Source of the DNA: Marinobacter daqiaonensis
GTDB lineage: Bacteria; Pseudomonadota; Gammaproteobacteria; Pseudomonadales; Oleiphilaceae
Reading direction: 5' to 3'
NCBI RefSeq assembly: GCF_900115285.1
Contig: NZ_FOYW01000001.1
Location: forward strand, 888,655-952,654
Length of the DNA stretch: 64,000 bases
Under the pieces are notes generated by a model that was not told the DNA's origin, did not search any database, and saw only the letters and a list, made by a program, of their open reading frames with translations. Shown here in pieces: positions 1-9,296 of this stretch. Numbering within the stretch: the first letter of the stretch is position 1; every line of letters starts with the position of its first letter. A program made the translations under genes and the position numbers.

Positions 1-944
1 ATGCGACGGGTCATCATTTCACCGCCCTTCTGGAAGCTTTCCTCCAGGTCCCCCTTCATCAGGCCCAGCCAGTTGCGGTAGGCCAGTGCCTTGTCGTCGG
101 CATCGACCGCTGCAACGGAGTCCTCGCAGTCCATGATGGTGGTCAGCGCGGACTCCATCAGCACGTCCTTGACGTGGGCACCGTCGTCCTTGCCGATGGG
201 GTGACTGGCATCGATCTGGATTTCAAAGTGCATGCCGTTCTTCACCAGGAGGATACCCGTGGGCTCGCCGGAGGCGCCACTGTAGCCGGCGAAGGCGGAC
301 TCGTCCTTGAGGCCAGTGGTATTGCCATTCTGAAGTTTAACCACCAGCTTGCCGTCTTCCACCAGGTACCTGGCGGCATCGGCATGGCTGCCGGACGCCA
401 GCGGTGCGGACTCGTCAAGCAGGTTGCGGGCAAACTCGATAACCTTGGCGCCGCGCACCGGATTGTAGCCGGGACCCTTCTGGGCACCACCCTCTTCAGC
501 GATCACGTCGGTGCCGTACAGGGCGTCGTACAGGCTGCCCCAGCGGGCGTTGGCCGCATTCAGGGCGAATCGGCCATTCATCACCGGCACAACCAGCTGG
601 GGGCCGGCCATGGTGGCGATCTCAGGATCCACATTGGAGGTGGAGATCTTGAAGTCGCCGGGCTCATCCACCAGGTAACCGATTTCTTTCAGGAAGGACT
701 TGTACTCGTCCATCACGAACGCCTGGCCCTTATGGTTACGGTACCAGCCGTCCATCTTCTCCTGGATATCGTCACGCTTGGCAAGCAGTTCCCTGTTACG
801 GGGCGCCAGCTCGTGGACAACCTTGTCAAACTCGGCCCAGAATCTGTCAGCGTCGACGCCGGTTCCCGGAATCGCTTCGTTGTTTACGAAATCGAACAGG
901 TTCTTCGCGACCTGCAGGTCGCCGACTTGCACGCGTTCTGTCAT
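1..944 (-). CDS. glcB: Malate synthase G, 5' part (cut by left window edge)
   Basis: Malate synthase G condenses glyoxylate with acetyl-CoA to malate, the second step of the glyoxylate shunt, in the cytoplasm. Reading the minus strand from the ATG at 944 gives about 314 residues without a stop to the window edge, beginning [20 protein letters not shown]; the family is about 720 residues, so roughly the first 43% is present. The segment around [11 protein letters not shown] and [16 protein letters not shown] matches the conserved region of the G isoform, including the MDCEDS motif. The large insertion typical of the monomeric G form lies in this part. No other glyoxylate gene is adjacent inside the window, although aconitase (acnB) lies 12 kb away. 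Confidence 0.93.
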   Translation of the reverse strand, partial: MTERVQVGDLQVAKNLFDFVNNEAIPGTGVDADRFWAEFDKVVHELAPRNRELLAKRDDIQEKMDGWYRNHKGQAFVMDEYKSFLKEIGYLVDEPGDFKISTSNVDPEIATMAGPQLVVPVMNGRFALNAANARWGSLYDALYGTDVIAEEGGAQKGPGYNPVRGAKVIEFARNLLDESAPLASGSHADAARYLVEDGKLVVKLQNGNTTGLKDESAFAGYSGASGEPTGILLVKNGMHFEIQIDASHPIGKDDGAHVKDVLMESALTTIMDCEDSVAAVDADDKALAYRNWLGLMKGDLEESFQKGGEMMTRR

Positions 945-1062
945 CGTTATCTGCCTCAGTGTTGTCAGTATTCCGTAAGAGGCCGGTAGTTACGGCTACC
1001 GCGTATTGCCTCTTGCTCAATCTTCGGGGCGCAACAGTTTACGCCATATCCGGTCCTGCTGC

Positions 1063-2442
1063 CTACCCGCGACGCCAGCTTGTGCCTTCACGGCTATCGT
1101 CGAGGATGATGCCCTTTTCCAGCAGTTCGTCGCGGATACGATCCGCTTCGGCGAAGTTTTTATCCTTGCGCGCATTGGCACGGGCCTCGATCAGAGCTTC
1201 GACCTGCTCCTCGGTGAGGTCGGACAGGCCCGCCTTGAAGAAGGCCTCCGGATCCTGCTGCAAAAGCCCGAGCACGCCACCGAGCCGCACCAGTACAGCC
1301 GCCAGCTCCCTTGAACGGTGTTCGTCGCCATCCCGACGCGCCTGGTTCAGCTCGTTGGCAACACCATGGAGCACGCTCATGGCACCGGCGGTGTTGAAAT
1401 CATCGTCCATGGTCTCGTGGAACTGGCGGTCGAACTCACCCTCGGGAACATTTTTCGCTGGCAGGACACCCCGCAGGGCGTGGTAAAGACGCTCCAGGGT
1501 GCGCCCGGCTTCCACCAGGTTATCCTCGGAGTAATCCACCTGGCTGCGATAATGGCTCGACACCAGGAAATAGCGCACCACCTCGGGTGGGTACTTGTCG
1601 AGAATCTCGCGAATGGTGAAGAAGTTGCCCAGGGACTTGGACATCTTCTCCCTGTTCACCCGGATCGCGCCGGCGTGCATCCAGACATTTACAAAGTGCT
1701 TGCCGGTCGCACACTCGGACTGGGCAATTTCATTCTCGTGGTGGGGAAACAACAGGTCCGGTCCACCGCCGTGGATGTCGAAGGTATCCCCAAGGCAGTG
1801 ACTTGACATGGCGGAGCATTCGATATGCCAACCGGGGCGGCCGTCACCCCAGGGCGAGGGCCAGCTCACCTCACCGGGCTTGGCGGCCTTCCACAGGGCG
1901 AAGTCGGCAGGGCTTTTCTTGGCCTGCTCCACATCTACCCGGGCACCTGCCAGCAGGTCCTCCAGTCTCTTCTTGCTGAGCTTGCCATAGTCTTTGAAGC
2001 TGTCCACGGAGAAATAGACATCGCCGTTATCAGCGGCATAGGCATGGCCCTTGTTGATGAGTACCCGGATCATGGCCACGATCTCATCGACGAAGTCCGT
2101 CGCCCTCGGCTCCTCAGTGGGCGCCAGTACACCCAACCGGCGCTCGTCCTCGTGCATGGCGTCGATCATGCGCTGGGTCAGCGCGGTAAACCGCTCGCCG
2201 TTCTCATCGGCCCGGCGCAGGATCTTGTCGTCAATATCGGTGATATTGCGCACATAGTGGACGTCGTAGCCCCGGTGACGGAGATAGCGCGTAATTACAT
2301 CGAACGCCACCAGCACCCGACCATGGCCCAGGTGACAGTAGTCATACACCGTCATACCACATACGTACATGCGCACCTTGCCCGGTTGAATGGGCTGAAA
2401 GTCTTCCTTTTGCTGGCTGAGAGTGTTGTAGATTCTAATCAC
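1063..2442 (-). CDS. cysS: Cysteinyl-tRNA synthetase
   Basis: Charges tRNA-Cys with cysteine in the cytoplasm; class I synthetase of 459 residues, the usual length. The zinc ligand C28 lies in the MYVCGMT motif, the HIGH-type signature is HLGH at 37-40, the later zinc ligands lie in ECSAMS and HHENE, and the KMSKS loop is intact in REKMSKSLGN. The start is a GTG at 2442, chosen because it aligns with the N-terminus of the family (MIRIYNTL); no good ATG is available and the ribosome site is weak. It is read in the same direction as glnS, 115 bases downstream of it. The spacer contains a GAGCCGG/CCGGCTC hairpin without a T tract, so cotranscription with glnS is possible but not certain. Confidence 0.96.
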   Translation of the reverse strand: MIRIYNTLSQQKEDFQPIQPGKVRMYVCGMTVYDYCHLGHGRVLVAFDVITRYLRHRGYDVHYVRNITDIDDKILRRADENGERFTALTQRMIDAMHEDERRLGVLAPTEEPRATDFVDEIVAMIRVLINKGHAYAADNGDVYFSVDSFKDYGKLSKKRLEDLLAGARVDVEQAKKSPADFALWKAAKPGEVSWPSPWGDGRPGWHIECSAMSSHCLGDTFDIHGGGPDLLFPHHENEIAQSECATGKHFVNVWMHAGAIRVNREKMSKSLGNFFTIREILDKYPPEVVRYFLVSSHYRSQVDYSEDNLVEAGRTLERLYHALRGVLPAKNVPEGEFDRQFHETMDDDFNTAGAMSVLHGVANELNQARRDGDEHRSRELAAVLVRLGGVLGLLQQDPEAFFKAGLSDLTEEQVEALIEARANARKDKNFAEADRIRDELLEKGIILDDSREGTSWRRG

Positions 2443-2557
2443 GCGTTAAGCATCCAGATCATGCATTCAGTGAATTGGGGCTACACAACGATTACCCGAT
2501 TGGGGTGGGAGCCGGGGAGGCCTCACCGGCTCGCGCCCCACTCCCCCAAACTGGAAA

Positions 2558-4234
2558 TCAGCCCTTACCCTGTCCCCAGGAATCCCTGAGTGTCACAGTA
2601 CGGTTGAAGACCAGACGTCCGGATTCGGACGCCGCTTCGTCAAAGAAGAAATAGCCTTCCCGTTCAAACTGGTAAGGCAGGTCGGCACGGGGATGGCCCA
2701 GGCTCTTCTCCGCCCTCACCTTTTCCAGCCGCACCAGAGACTCAGGGTTGAGATGGTCGGTGAAATCCCGCTCCCTGTCGCTGTCCGGATTCTCGTGCAG
2801 GAACAGACGGTCATACACATTGATATCCGCCTCGACACTGTCGGTGGCAGAAACCCAGTGGATGACGCCGTTGGGCTTGTAGCCTTCCGGGTTCACGCCC
2901 AGGGTCGCGGGATCGTACTCACACTTGAGCTCAACGATTTGGCCGCTGTCGTCACGGATGATCTGCCGGCAGGTCATCACATACCCGCCACGCAACCGAA
3001 CGGCCTGATCCGGGGCAAGGCGTTTCCACTTGCGCGGGGGCTCCTCAACGAAATCCTCACGGTCGATGTACAGTTCACGGGTCCAGGGCACTTCCCGGGC
3101 CCCCATGGTCGGGTCCTGGGGATGAACCGGCAATTCCAGGGTCTCGGTTTTGTCTTCCGGATAATTGGTCAATGTCACCTTTAGCGGACGCATCACGCAC
3201 ATGGCCCGGGGCGCCCGGGTATTCAGGTCCTCGCGGATGGCGTGCTCGAGCATGCCCACATCCACGGTGCCGCCAGCCTTGTTGACTCCCACCATGTCGC
3301 AGAAAGTGCGAATGGATTCCGGGGTGTAGCCGCGACGGCGCATGCCGGAAATGGTGGGCATCCGCGGGTCATCCCAGCTGTCCACGAAACCTTCGTCCAC
3401 CAGACGCTTGAGTTTGCGCTTGCTGGTAACCGTGTAGTTCAGGTTAAGGCGGGCAAACTCGATCTGGCGGGGATGGCAGGGGCCCGAGATATTTTCCAGA
3501 ACCCAGTCATACAGCGGCCGGTGATCCTCGAATTCCAGAGTGCACAGGGAGTGGGTAATCCCCTCCATGGCATCGGAGATGGGGTGAGTAAAGTCGTACA
3601 TCGGGTAGATGCACCACTTGTCGCCGGTCTGGTGGTGACTGGCGTAACGGATACGGTAAAGGATCGGGTCCCGCAGGTTGATGTTGGGGGACGCCATGTC
3701 GATCTTCGCCCTCAGCACCAGCTCGCCATTGGCAAACTTGCCATCGCGCATGTCACGGAAAAGTTGCAGATTCTCCGCCACCGGGCGGTCCCGGTAGGGG
3801 CTGTTTTTCCCCGGCTCCCTGAGGCTGCCCCGATATTCGCTCATCTCCTCCGCGGTCAGGGCGCAGACATAGGCCTTGCCCTTCTCGATCAGTTCCACGG
3901 CAAAGTCATAAATGGCATCAAAATAGTCCGACGCGTATCGCACATCCCCGGCCCATTCATAGCCCAGCCAGCTGACATCCCGCTTGATGGCGTCGATGTA
4001 CTCCTGGTTTTCCTTCTCCGGGTTGGTGTCGTCGAAGCGCAGATTGCATTCACCGCCGAAGGTTTCCGCGATACCGAAATTGAGGCAGATCGACTTGGCA
4101 TGACCAATGTGCAGATAGCCGTTGGGCTCCGGAGGAAAGCGGGTCACCACCTTGCCGGTATGCTCACCTTTGGCAATCGCATCCTCGATCAGGCTCTGGA
4201 TAAAGTTATGGGCTTTTTTCGACTGGGCGCTCAT
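2558..4234 (-). CDS. glnS: Glutaminyl-tRNA synthetase
   Basis: Charges tRNA-Gln directly with glutamine; class I enzyme of the GlnRS type found in gammaproteobacteria, 558 residues (E. coli about 554). The N-terminal Rossmann part carries [15 protein letters not shown] with the HIGH motif, and the second ATP-binding loop reads VTSKRKL in place of the more common VMSKRKL; the S-K-R core is kept. The C-terminal anticodon-binding beta barrels follow, ending in the conserved [11 protein letters not shown]. It starts at the ATG at 4234. Upstream lies a 128-base gap to the split LigD genes, and cysS follows downstream on the same strand. The start of the protein ([19 protein letters not shown]) also matches the family. 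Confidence 0.97.
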   Translation of the reverse strand: MSAQSKKAHNFIQSLIEDAIAKGEHTGKVVTRFPPEPNGYLHIGHAKSICLNFGIAETFGGECNLRFDDTNPEKENQEYIDAIKRDVSWLGYEWAGDVRYASDYFDAIYDFAVELIEKGKAYVCALTAEEMSEYRGSLREPGKNSPYRDRPVAENLQLFRDMRDGKFANGELVLRAKIDMASPNINLRDPILYRIRYASHHQTGDKWCIYPMYDFTHPISDAMEGITHSLCTLEFEDHRPLYDWVLENISGPCHPRQIEFARLNLNYTVTSKRKLKRLVDEGFVDSWDDPRMPTISGMRRRGYTPESIRTFCDMVGVNKAGGTVDVGMLEHAIREDLNTRAPRAMCVMRPLKVTLTNYPEDKTETLELPVHPQDPTMGAREVPWTRELYIDREDFVEEPPRKWKRLAPDQAVRLRGGYVMTCRQIIRDDSGQIVELKCEYDPATLGVNPEGYKPNGVIHWVSATDSVEADINVYDRLFLHENPDSDRERDFTDHLNPESLVRLEKVRAEKSLGHPRADLPYQFEREGYFFFDEAASESGRLVFNRTVTLRDSWGQGKG

Positions 4235-4362
4235 AGGGTCTCGAAATGAAAGAAGTGGATCTGAAACCGCCTATTATACTCACAAAACCCTGTCCGACTC
4301 ATGCCCCCGACGGAAAGTTGGTGAGGCGGCGGATGAGCGCCGGTTTACGGCTTCCTTTCCTC

Positions 4363-5262
4363 TTATAGCGATTTCTTGAGTTTGGCCAGCGAGACGCCGT
4401 GCCTGCGGATACCCTTCCAGGCATCGCCGTCCTTTTCCAGCCGCTTCCTGGCATCCTTCATTCTGTAACCATCCGGCCGCAGACCGGAATCATCCAGATC
4501 GGCCAGAACCAGGGGCATGGCCACCGGAGCACCGGGTTTCGCCCGCACGGAATAGGGCGTCACCGCTGTCTGGCCATAGGCATTGCGCATCACATCGAGG
4601 TATATCCGGTCACCACGATTACGCTTGCGATGTTCGGTTGTCAGGCTGTCGGGGTACCGGTCCGCGAGCTGCTTCGCCATGGCCTTGGCAAGATCCCGAA
4701 CCTCATCGAAACCGGCCCCACGGCGCAAGGGCATGACAACGTGCAGGCCACGGGACCCGGTGGTCATCACGTAGGGAGAGGCGTCCAGGTCCTTCATCAG
4801 CTCTACCACCTTTCGCGCAGCATCCACCACCGGCCCGAAGGCGTCGGTGGACGGGTCCAGATCAAACACCAGCAGGTCGGGCTGGTCCGGGCGGTCACGG
4901 CGGGAGAGCCACCGGTGGAAGGCGATGGTCGCCTGGTCCGCCAGATAGACAAGAGAGGCAAGATTGTTGCAGACCGGGTGCTCCACGCTTTCCCCGCTGG
5001 AGCCGGACCGCTCGACCTTTACCGTACCCAGCCAGTCGGGGAAATACCCGGAAGCCCGCTGCTGAACAAAACCATCGCCCCCGATTCCGTCGGGGAAACG
5101 ATGCAAAGCCAGGGGACGGTCTTCAAGATAACCCAGCATGGTATCTGCGACGGCTTCATAGTACTCAATGAGGTCCCCCTTGGTGATGCCGGCATCCGGA
5201 AACAGCTCCTTGTCCTCGTTGGACACATCCACGGTGTAGCGCCCGAACCGTCGTTTGGCCAT
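4363..5262 (-). CDS. ligD: Stand-alone LigD polymerase domain (primase-polymerase)
   Basis: This is the POL (archaeo-eukaryotic primase-like) module of bacterial NHEJ ligase D as a separate 299-residue protein. It would add ribonucleotides or deoxynucleotides at broken ends. The two metal-binding aspartates are in VFDLDPS (D134 and D136), a third is D223 in RIYLDVMRN, and the conserved GSRGLHVVMPL with H174 is present. In most Pseudomonas-type LigD proteins this module is the C-terminal third of one chain. Here it has its own ATG at 5262 with a strong AGGAGG site eight bases upstream and follows the ligase gene by 30 bases, so it is a true separate gene and not a frameshift artefact. It is the last gene of the three-gene unit. 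No Ku gene is in the window. Confidence 0.93.
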   Translation of the reverse strand: MAKRRFGRYTVDVSNEDKELFPDAGITKGDLIEYYEAVADTMLGYLEDRPLALHRFPDGIGGDGFVQQRASGYFPDWLGTVKVERSGSSGESVEHPVCNNLASLVYLADQATIAFHRWLSRRDRPDQPDLLVFDLDPSTDAFGPVVDAARKVVELMKDLDASPYVMTTGSRGLHVVMPLRRGAGFDEVRDLAKAMAKQLADRYPDSLTTEHRKRNRGDRIYLDVMRNAYGQTAVTPYSVRAKPGAPVAMPLVLADLDDSGLRPDGYRMKDARKRLEKDGDAWKGIRRHGVSLAKLKKSL

Positions 5263-5292
5263 GATGATTCCTCCTGAACTGATGGCGTCTGG

Positions 5293-6300
5293 TCACTCAG
5301 GCCGCTCGCGCCTGACCTTGGATGCCGACTTGTCCTCCCGCAGCCCCAGGAAACGGGGGTGGCGCAGACGACCGTCCCGGGTCCATTCCGTGAAGCCCAC
5401 CTCACACACAAGGTCCGGCCTCACCCAGTGGGTCGCCGTGCCTTCCCCCGGGGTATCGTCGTCAAAGGGACTGCTCTGGCGGACACGCTTCGAGAGCCGG
5501 TCATGGAGATCTTTCAGCATGGCCTCGTCGAAGCCGGTGCCCACCCGCCCGGCATAGCGGAAATCACCATCCTCATAATAGCCAAGCAACAGGGCTCCGA
5601 AGCCGGTTCGTTCGCCTTCCGGATCAGTATAGCCACCGATCACCAGCTCCTGCTGATTGACGCACTTGAACTTCAGCCAGTCCCTGGAGCGTGACGCCCG
5701 GTAGGGGCTGTCCGCCCGTTTGGCGATCACGCCCTCCCAGCCCTTGCGGCACGCTTCACGGTAGTACTTTTCGCCATCCTCATTGCGGTGGGTGGTAAAC
5801 CTGATGGGATCGGTGAATTCCAGTGCGTCTTTGAGCAGCTGCTTTCGGGTCCGCAGGGGCAATGCCCGCAGGTCATAACCGTCGTAATACAGCAGGTCGA
5901 AGAGGTACAGGTAGACACCAATTCCGCTGTCACGGGCCTCATCGGGATCCTGGATGCCGAGACGTCCCTGAAGGCGGGAAAAGCTGCTCAGCCCATCCCT
6001 GAAAGCCACCACTTCACCATCAATAACCATGTCGTTGCCGGCCTGTTCGGAAAGCGCTTCCACCAGTTCCGGATAGGATTTATTGAGCTCCTTGCGGTTG
6101 CGGGAATACAGCCGGGGGCTGGAGCCATGAACGTAAGCCAGCAGCCTTTCGCCATCCAGCTTGGGCTCGTAGATCCACTCCGGCGAGGAAAAGTGATCAG
6201 CGGTGAGAGTCGCCTTCATGGCATTCATCCAGTCCGGAAATGACGCCTTTTCGAGCCGTTCCCGGTCACTGCTCTGCAGTCGGTCGCGCCAGTCAGTCAT
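5293..6300 (-). CDS. ligD: Stand-alone LigD ATP-dependent DNA ligase domain
   Basis: ATP-dependent DNA ligase module of LigD, 335 residues. Motif I is EPKLDGER with the adenylated lysine at K47; motif III lies in LYLFDLLYYDGYDLR, motif IV in EGVIAKR and motif V in DWLKFKC. The OB-fold follows (FGALLLGYYEDGDFRYAGRV). The chain ends after the OB fold at RRERPE, where fused LigD proteins continue into the polymerase. The start codon at 6300 overlaps the end of the phosphoesterase gene by eight bases, which suggests translational coupling. Its role would be sealing of double-strand breaks or single-strand nicks together with its two neighbours. It could also act as an independent repair ligase; the motifs do not distinguish. 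Confidence 0.95.
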   Translation of the reverse strand: MTDWRDRLQSSDRERLEKASFPDWMNAMKATLTADHFSSPEWIYEPKLDGERLLAYVHGSSPRLYSRNRKELNKSYPELVEALSEQAGNDMVIDGEVVAFRDGLSSFSRLQGRLGIQDPDEARDSGIGVYLYLFDLLYYDGYDLRALPLRTRKQLLKDALEFTDPIRFTTHRNEDGEKYYREACRKGWEGVIAKRADSPYRASRSRDWLKFKCVNQQELVIGGYTDPEGERTGFGALLLGYYEDGDFRYAGRVGTGFDEAMLKDLHDRLSKRVRQSSPFDDDTPGEGTATHWVRPDLVCEVGFTEWTRDGRLRHPRFLGLREDKSASKVRRERPE

Positions 6301-6898
6301 CCTCCTCGCCCTCCTCCTCGGCTATTTCCGCCATGGACCGCCCGGACTTTACGGAATCGGGCTCCGTGGAAACCGGATTGCGTCGGGCGTCCGCGCCCTC
6401 ATCATCCATTTTGATAAGCAGCCACTGGGGCTTGTCGCCACCCTGCGTCCGCTTCAGTGCATAGCCGCCACTGAGTTTCTCGCCTTCAAGCCAGACTTCC
6501 ACAAGGCCATCCTCAAGGGACTTTTCCATACTCCTGGACTTGCTTCCCTTTTCGGCCCGAAGGTTTCGGTAGGTCCCGGCCTCCCATACCATTACCGTGC
6601 CCGCACCATATTCACCTGACGGGATACAGCCCTCAAAGTCGGCATAGTCGAGAGGGTGATCCTCCGTCTGGATGGCAAGGCGCTTCTCGGAAGGATCCGT
6701 GGAAGGACCCTTGGGCACTGCCCAGGAAATCAGGACGCCGTCCACTTCCAGGCGGAAATCGTAATGCAGGCTCGAAGCATCGTGCTTCTGGATCACGAAA
6801 CGCCGGCCCCCGCCCGATGAACCCGAGCCGCCCCGTGGCTCTGAAGTGCGGCTGAAATTCCGTTTTTTCCGGTAGCTCGACAGTTTTTTGTCACTCAT
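6293..6898 (-). CDS. ligD: Stand-alone LigD 3'-phosphoesterase domain
   Basis: 3'-phosphoesterase (PE) module of LigD, 201 residues. It trims 3'-ribonucleotides and removes 3'-phosphates so that ends can be sealed. The first 32 residues are basic and glycine/serine rich. The catalytic core follows with FVIQKHDASSLHYDFRLE (H39, H45, D47, E51) and a second histidine in TEDHPLDY (H81), which correspond to the manganese-binding and catalytic residues known from Pseudomonas LigD. The C-terminus is an acidic tail (EEEGEEDD) that ends inside the start of the ligase gene. It is the first gene of the split-LigD unit, transcribed away from ppiB across a 229-base divergent gap in which I saw no convincing gene. 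Confidence 0.93.
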   Translation of the reverse strand: MSDKKLSSYRKKRNFSRTSEPRGGSGSSGGGRRFVIQKHDASSLHYDFRLEVDGVLISWAVPKGPSTDPSEKRLAIQTEDHPLDYADFEGCIPSGEYGAGTVMVWEAGTYRNLRAEKGSKSRSMEKSLEDGLVEVWLEGEKLSGGYALKRTQGGDKPQWLLIKMDDEGADARRNPVSTEPDSVKSGRSMAEIAEEEGEEDD

Positions 6899-7127
6899 TC
6901 GGAACCCCTTTCAAATGAACGCATCCCGGCAGTCAAAAAGCCCCCCGGCCACAGCGGATACCGTGGGTGTGGCACAGGCGGATTCAAGGGCCGGGGTCGC
7001 TGCCCTCACTCCTCCCGCGGGCGAGAAATCCGGATCCGACTCATGCATGGCGGATGACTCTCCAGTACAATAAGCGTAGCAATGTTTTCAAGAACCAATA
7101 GCGACCAAACCGGTACAGGAACCACGA

Positions 7128-7637
7128 ATGATTCTGCTGCAGACCAACCACGGTGACATCAAGCTGGAACTCGATTACGACAAGGCGCCGGAAACCGCCC
7201 GGAACTTTGAGCAATATGTTCGCGAAGGCTTTTACGACGGACTTGTTTTTCACCGCGTCATCAGTAACTTCATGATCCAGGGCGGCGGCTTCGAGCCCGG
7301 CATGAAGCCTCGCAAGACCCACGAGCCAATCACCAATGAGGCCGACAACGGTCTCAGCAACATGCGCGGAACTGTTGCCATGGCCCGTACCATGGACCCC
7401 CATTCGGCGACGGCGCAGTTCTTCATCAACGTCGAGAATAACGGCTTCCTGGACCACACCGCCAAGAATGCCGAGGGCTGGGGCTATTGCGTCTTTGGCC
7501 GGGTGGTGGAAGGCATGGACACCGTCGATCGCATCCGCTCCATACGTACCACGATGAAGGCGGGCCATCAGGACGTGCCGGCCGAGGACGTGGTGATCGA
7601 AAAGGCGGAGGTACTCGAGGACGGGGCAAAGGCGTGA
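7128..7637 (+). CDS. ppiB: Peptidyl-prolyl cis-trans isomerase B (cyclophilin)
   Basis: Cytoplasmic cyclophilin of 169 residues that speeds proline isomerisation during folding. It has no signal peptide and begins directly with [16 protein letters not shown], the hallmark of the short PpiB form. The active-site region [13 protein letters not shown] is intact, with the arginine and the FMIQGG strand, and [14 protein letters not shown] supplies the second active-site strand. The gene order ppiB followed immediately by lpxH is common in gammaproteobacteria. Its stop overlaps the GTG start of lpxH by four bases (GTGA), so the two are translationally coupled. Confidence 0.96.
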   Translation: MILLQTNHGDIKLELDYDKAPETARNFEQYVREGFYDGLVFHRVISNFMIQGGGFEPGMKPRKTHEPITNEADNGLSNMRGTVAMARTMDPHSATAQFFINVENNGFLDHTAKNAEGWGYCVFGRVVEGMDTVDRIRSIRTTMKAGHQDVPAEDVVIEKAEVLEDGAKA

Positions 7638-8359
7638 TCACCCGCTTCATCTCGGACCTTCACCTGGAGGAGTCACGCCCTGACATAACCGATGCCTTCC
7701 TGACCTTCCTTGAGGACAGGGCGATGGGCATCGACGCGTTGTATATCCTCGGGGATTTTTTCGAGGCCTGGATTGGCGACGATGAGCAGACGCCGTTGCA
7801 GAACCGGGTAGCCCAGGGGCTGCGGGCAGTCAGTGAGAGCGGAACCGAGCTGTACCTGATGCACGGCAACCGGGATTTCCTGATTGGTGAGGCGTTCTGC
7901 CAGCGGATCGGCGCAACCCTGTTGCCCGATCCCACGGTGGTGGACCTCTACGGGACGCCCACCCTTCTCATGCATGGCGACAGCCTGTGCACGGCGGACG
8001 TGGAGTACCAGAAATTCAGGGCCAGCATGCGTAACGAGCAATGGCAGAAGATGTTTCTCCAGCGCCCCCTGGCAGATCGCCAGATGGTGGCCCGCCAGCT
8101 GCGGGAAATCAGCATGGCCAAGAACCAGGGCAAGCAGGAATCCATCATGGATGTCACTCCGGAGGAAGTGGTCCGGGAAATGGAGAGCCACGGAGTCCAG
8201 CGCCTGATCCACGGTCACACCCACCGTCCCGCCATCCATGTGCTGGAGGCCAATGGCGAGCCTGCCTGGCGGATTGTGCTGGGGGACTGGGACACCCATG
8301 CCTGGTGGCTGGATGTGCCGGCCAACCAGGAGCCGGAACTCAGAAAGAAGCCGCTCTGA
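7634..8359 (+). CDS. lpxH: UDP-2,3-diacylglucosamine diphosphatase
   Basis: Hydrolyses UDP-2,3-diacylglucosamine to lipid X in lipid A synthesis, at the inner face of the cytoplasmic membrane. The protein is 241 residues, the normal length. The calcineurin-like metallophosphatase motifs are in order: ISDLHLE near the N-terminus, [34 protein letters not shown] and IHGHTHRPA. The start is the GTG at 7634; a longer open frame extends upstream to 7487 but lies inside ppiB, and the GTG gives the family N-terminus ([10 protein letters not shown]) with a four-base overlap with ppiB. LpxI is an alternative enzyme elsewhere, but this sequence is clearly LpxH. Confidence 0.95.
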   Translation: MITRFISDLHLEESRPDITDAFLTFLEDRAMGIDALYILGDFFEAWIGDDEQTPLQNRVAQGLRAVSESGTELYLMHGNRDFLIGEAFCQRIGATLLPDPTVVDLYGTPTLLMHGDSLCTADVEYQKFRASMRNEQWQKMFLQRPLADRQMVARQLREISMAKNQGKQESIMDVTPEEVVREMESHGVQRLIHGHTHRPAIHVLEANGEPAWRIVLGDWDTHAWWLDVPANQEPELRKKPL

Positions 8360-8421
8360 AAGGACCTGTGTGGCTGCACCCTGTTGTCGCAGCTCTTCGG
8401 CATCGGGCCAGAACGGCCGGC

Positions 8422-9264
8422 TCAGGGCGTTTCATGAGGCTGCTGGTAGGTTTCCAATCGCTTCAGCCATCCGGGTAACCAGCGCTCCCGCTCAATGGCG
8501 TTTTCCGCCAGCTCGCTGCGCCGGCGGAGAACCGTTGCGGCGGCATCCCGGAAGGCCTCCACGGCGACCCGCTCGGAAGCCGGCAACGCCATGGTTTCGA
8601 TCACCTGCAACAGCCCCCATCCCTCGCCCTGGTAGCGTTCCGTTGGCGACAGGCCCTCCCCCTTGAAATTGACGTAGTCGATCAGGGCGTAGACTCCCCC
8701 TGGCGTTGACGCCAGCAACCCCAGTTTCTGACGGGTGAGCGCCGGCACCCTTGAAGCCTCGGCAATGTCTGCCAGGGCTCTCTGAGCCCGCCGGAACAGA
8801 AAAGCCACCTGAAGACCCTGATGGTCCATGAGGAACCGGCGCAGGCCAGGGATACGCTCATCACTCCGTTCCACGGCCAGGAATGTCGCGCGGTCCGGCC
8901 ATGGCGCGTCCATGGGTTCAAGCCGGGTCAGCCAGCCTGGCAGGGTCGCCCCCTGTTCGCGGAGAAACGCCACCAGATCAGGAAAGCTCTCCTTAAACCG
9001 CCCGGTTTTCCCGGCGGGATACCAGATGAAATGGCCGATGCCCAGTGACGGAAAGGCCTCCCCCTCATTCCAGTGCACCAGGCAACGCTGCCGGCCACCG
9101 CATTCGTTACGGAAGACCTGCTGCCCGACCCACTCCAGTTCCTCCTCGGTCAGCGCAAGGGTAACCGCCTGTCCGGGCGCCGACAGCAGCAGTACCAGCA
9201 GGCCGAGGCCCCACAGAAAAAGCCGCCGGCAATGGGGTATCCGGTCATGCCCAGTCAACTTCAT
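8422..9264 (-). CDS. Secreted protein of unknown function, possible lysozyme-like fold
   Basis: I recognise this only as a conserved secreted protein without an assigned function. The 280-residue product has a basic N-terminus, a hydrophobic stretch (LFLWGLGLLVLLLSAPGQAVT) and an AQA-type signal peptidase site near residue 33, so it should be exported. The mature N-terminal part contains VFRNECGGRQRCLVHWNEGE followed by LGIGHFIWYP. An acidic residue a short distance before a GIGH motif resembles the active site of T4-type lysozymes, which is suggestive but not proof. The rest is helical and charged. The gene is convergent with lpxH and lies 32 bases downstream of the sulfotransferase gene on the same strand, so the two may share a transcript. 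Confidence 0.7.
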   Translation of the reverse strand: MKLTGHDRIPHCRRLFLWGLGLLVLLLSAPGQAVTLALTEEELEWVGQQVFRNECGGRQRCLVHWNEGEAFPSLGIGHFIWYPAGKTGRFKESFPDLVAFLREQGATLPGWLTRLEPMDAPWPDRATFLAVERSDERIPGLRRFLMDHQGLQVAFLFRRAQRALADIAEASRVPALTRQKLGLLASTPGGVYALIDYVNFKGEGLSPTERYQGEGWGLLQVIETMALPASERVAVEAFRDAAATVLRRRSELAENAIERERWLPGWLKRLETYQQPHETP

Positions 9265-9296
9265 CGTATTTTCCGCAACAGGAAGCAGTGGGCCAG

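Noticed and set aside
4363-6898. A frameshifted or damaged single ligD pseudogene
   Set aside because: Each ORF has its own start, the polymerase ORF has a strong ribosome site, and all catalytic motifs are intact.
6888-7073. 61-residue open frame between ligD and ppiB
   Set aside because: No motif and no ribosome site; composition is consistent with an untranslated divergent spacer.
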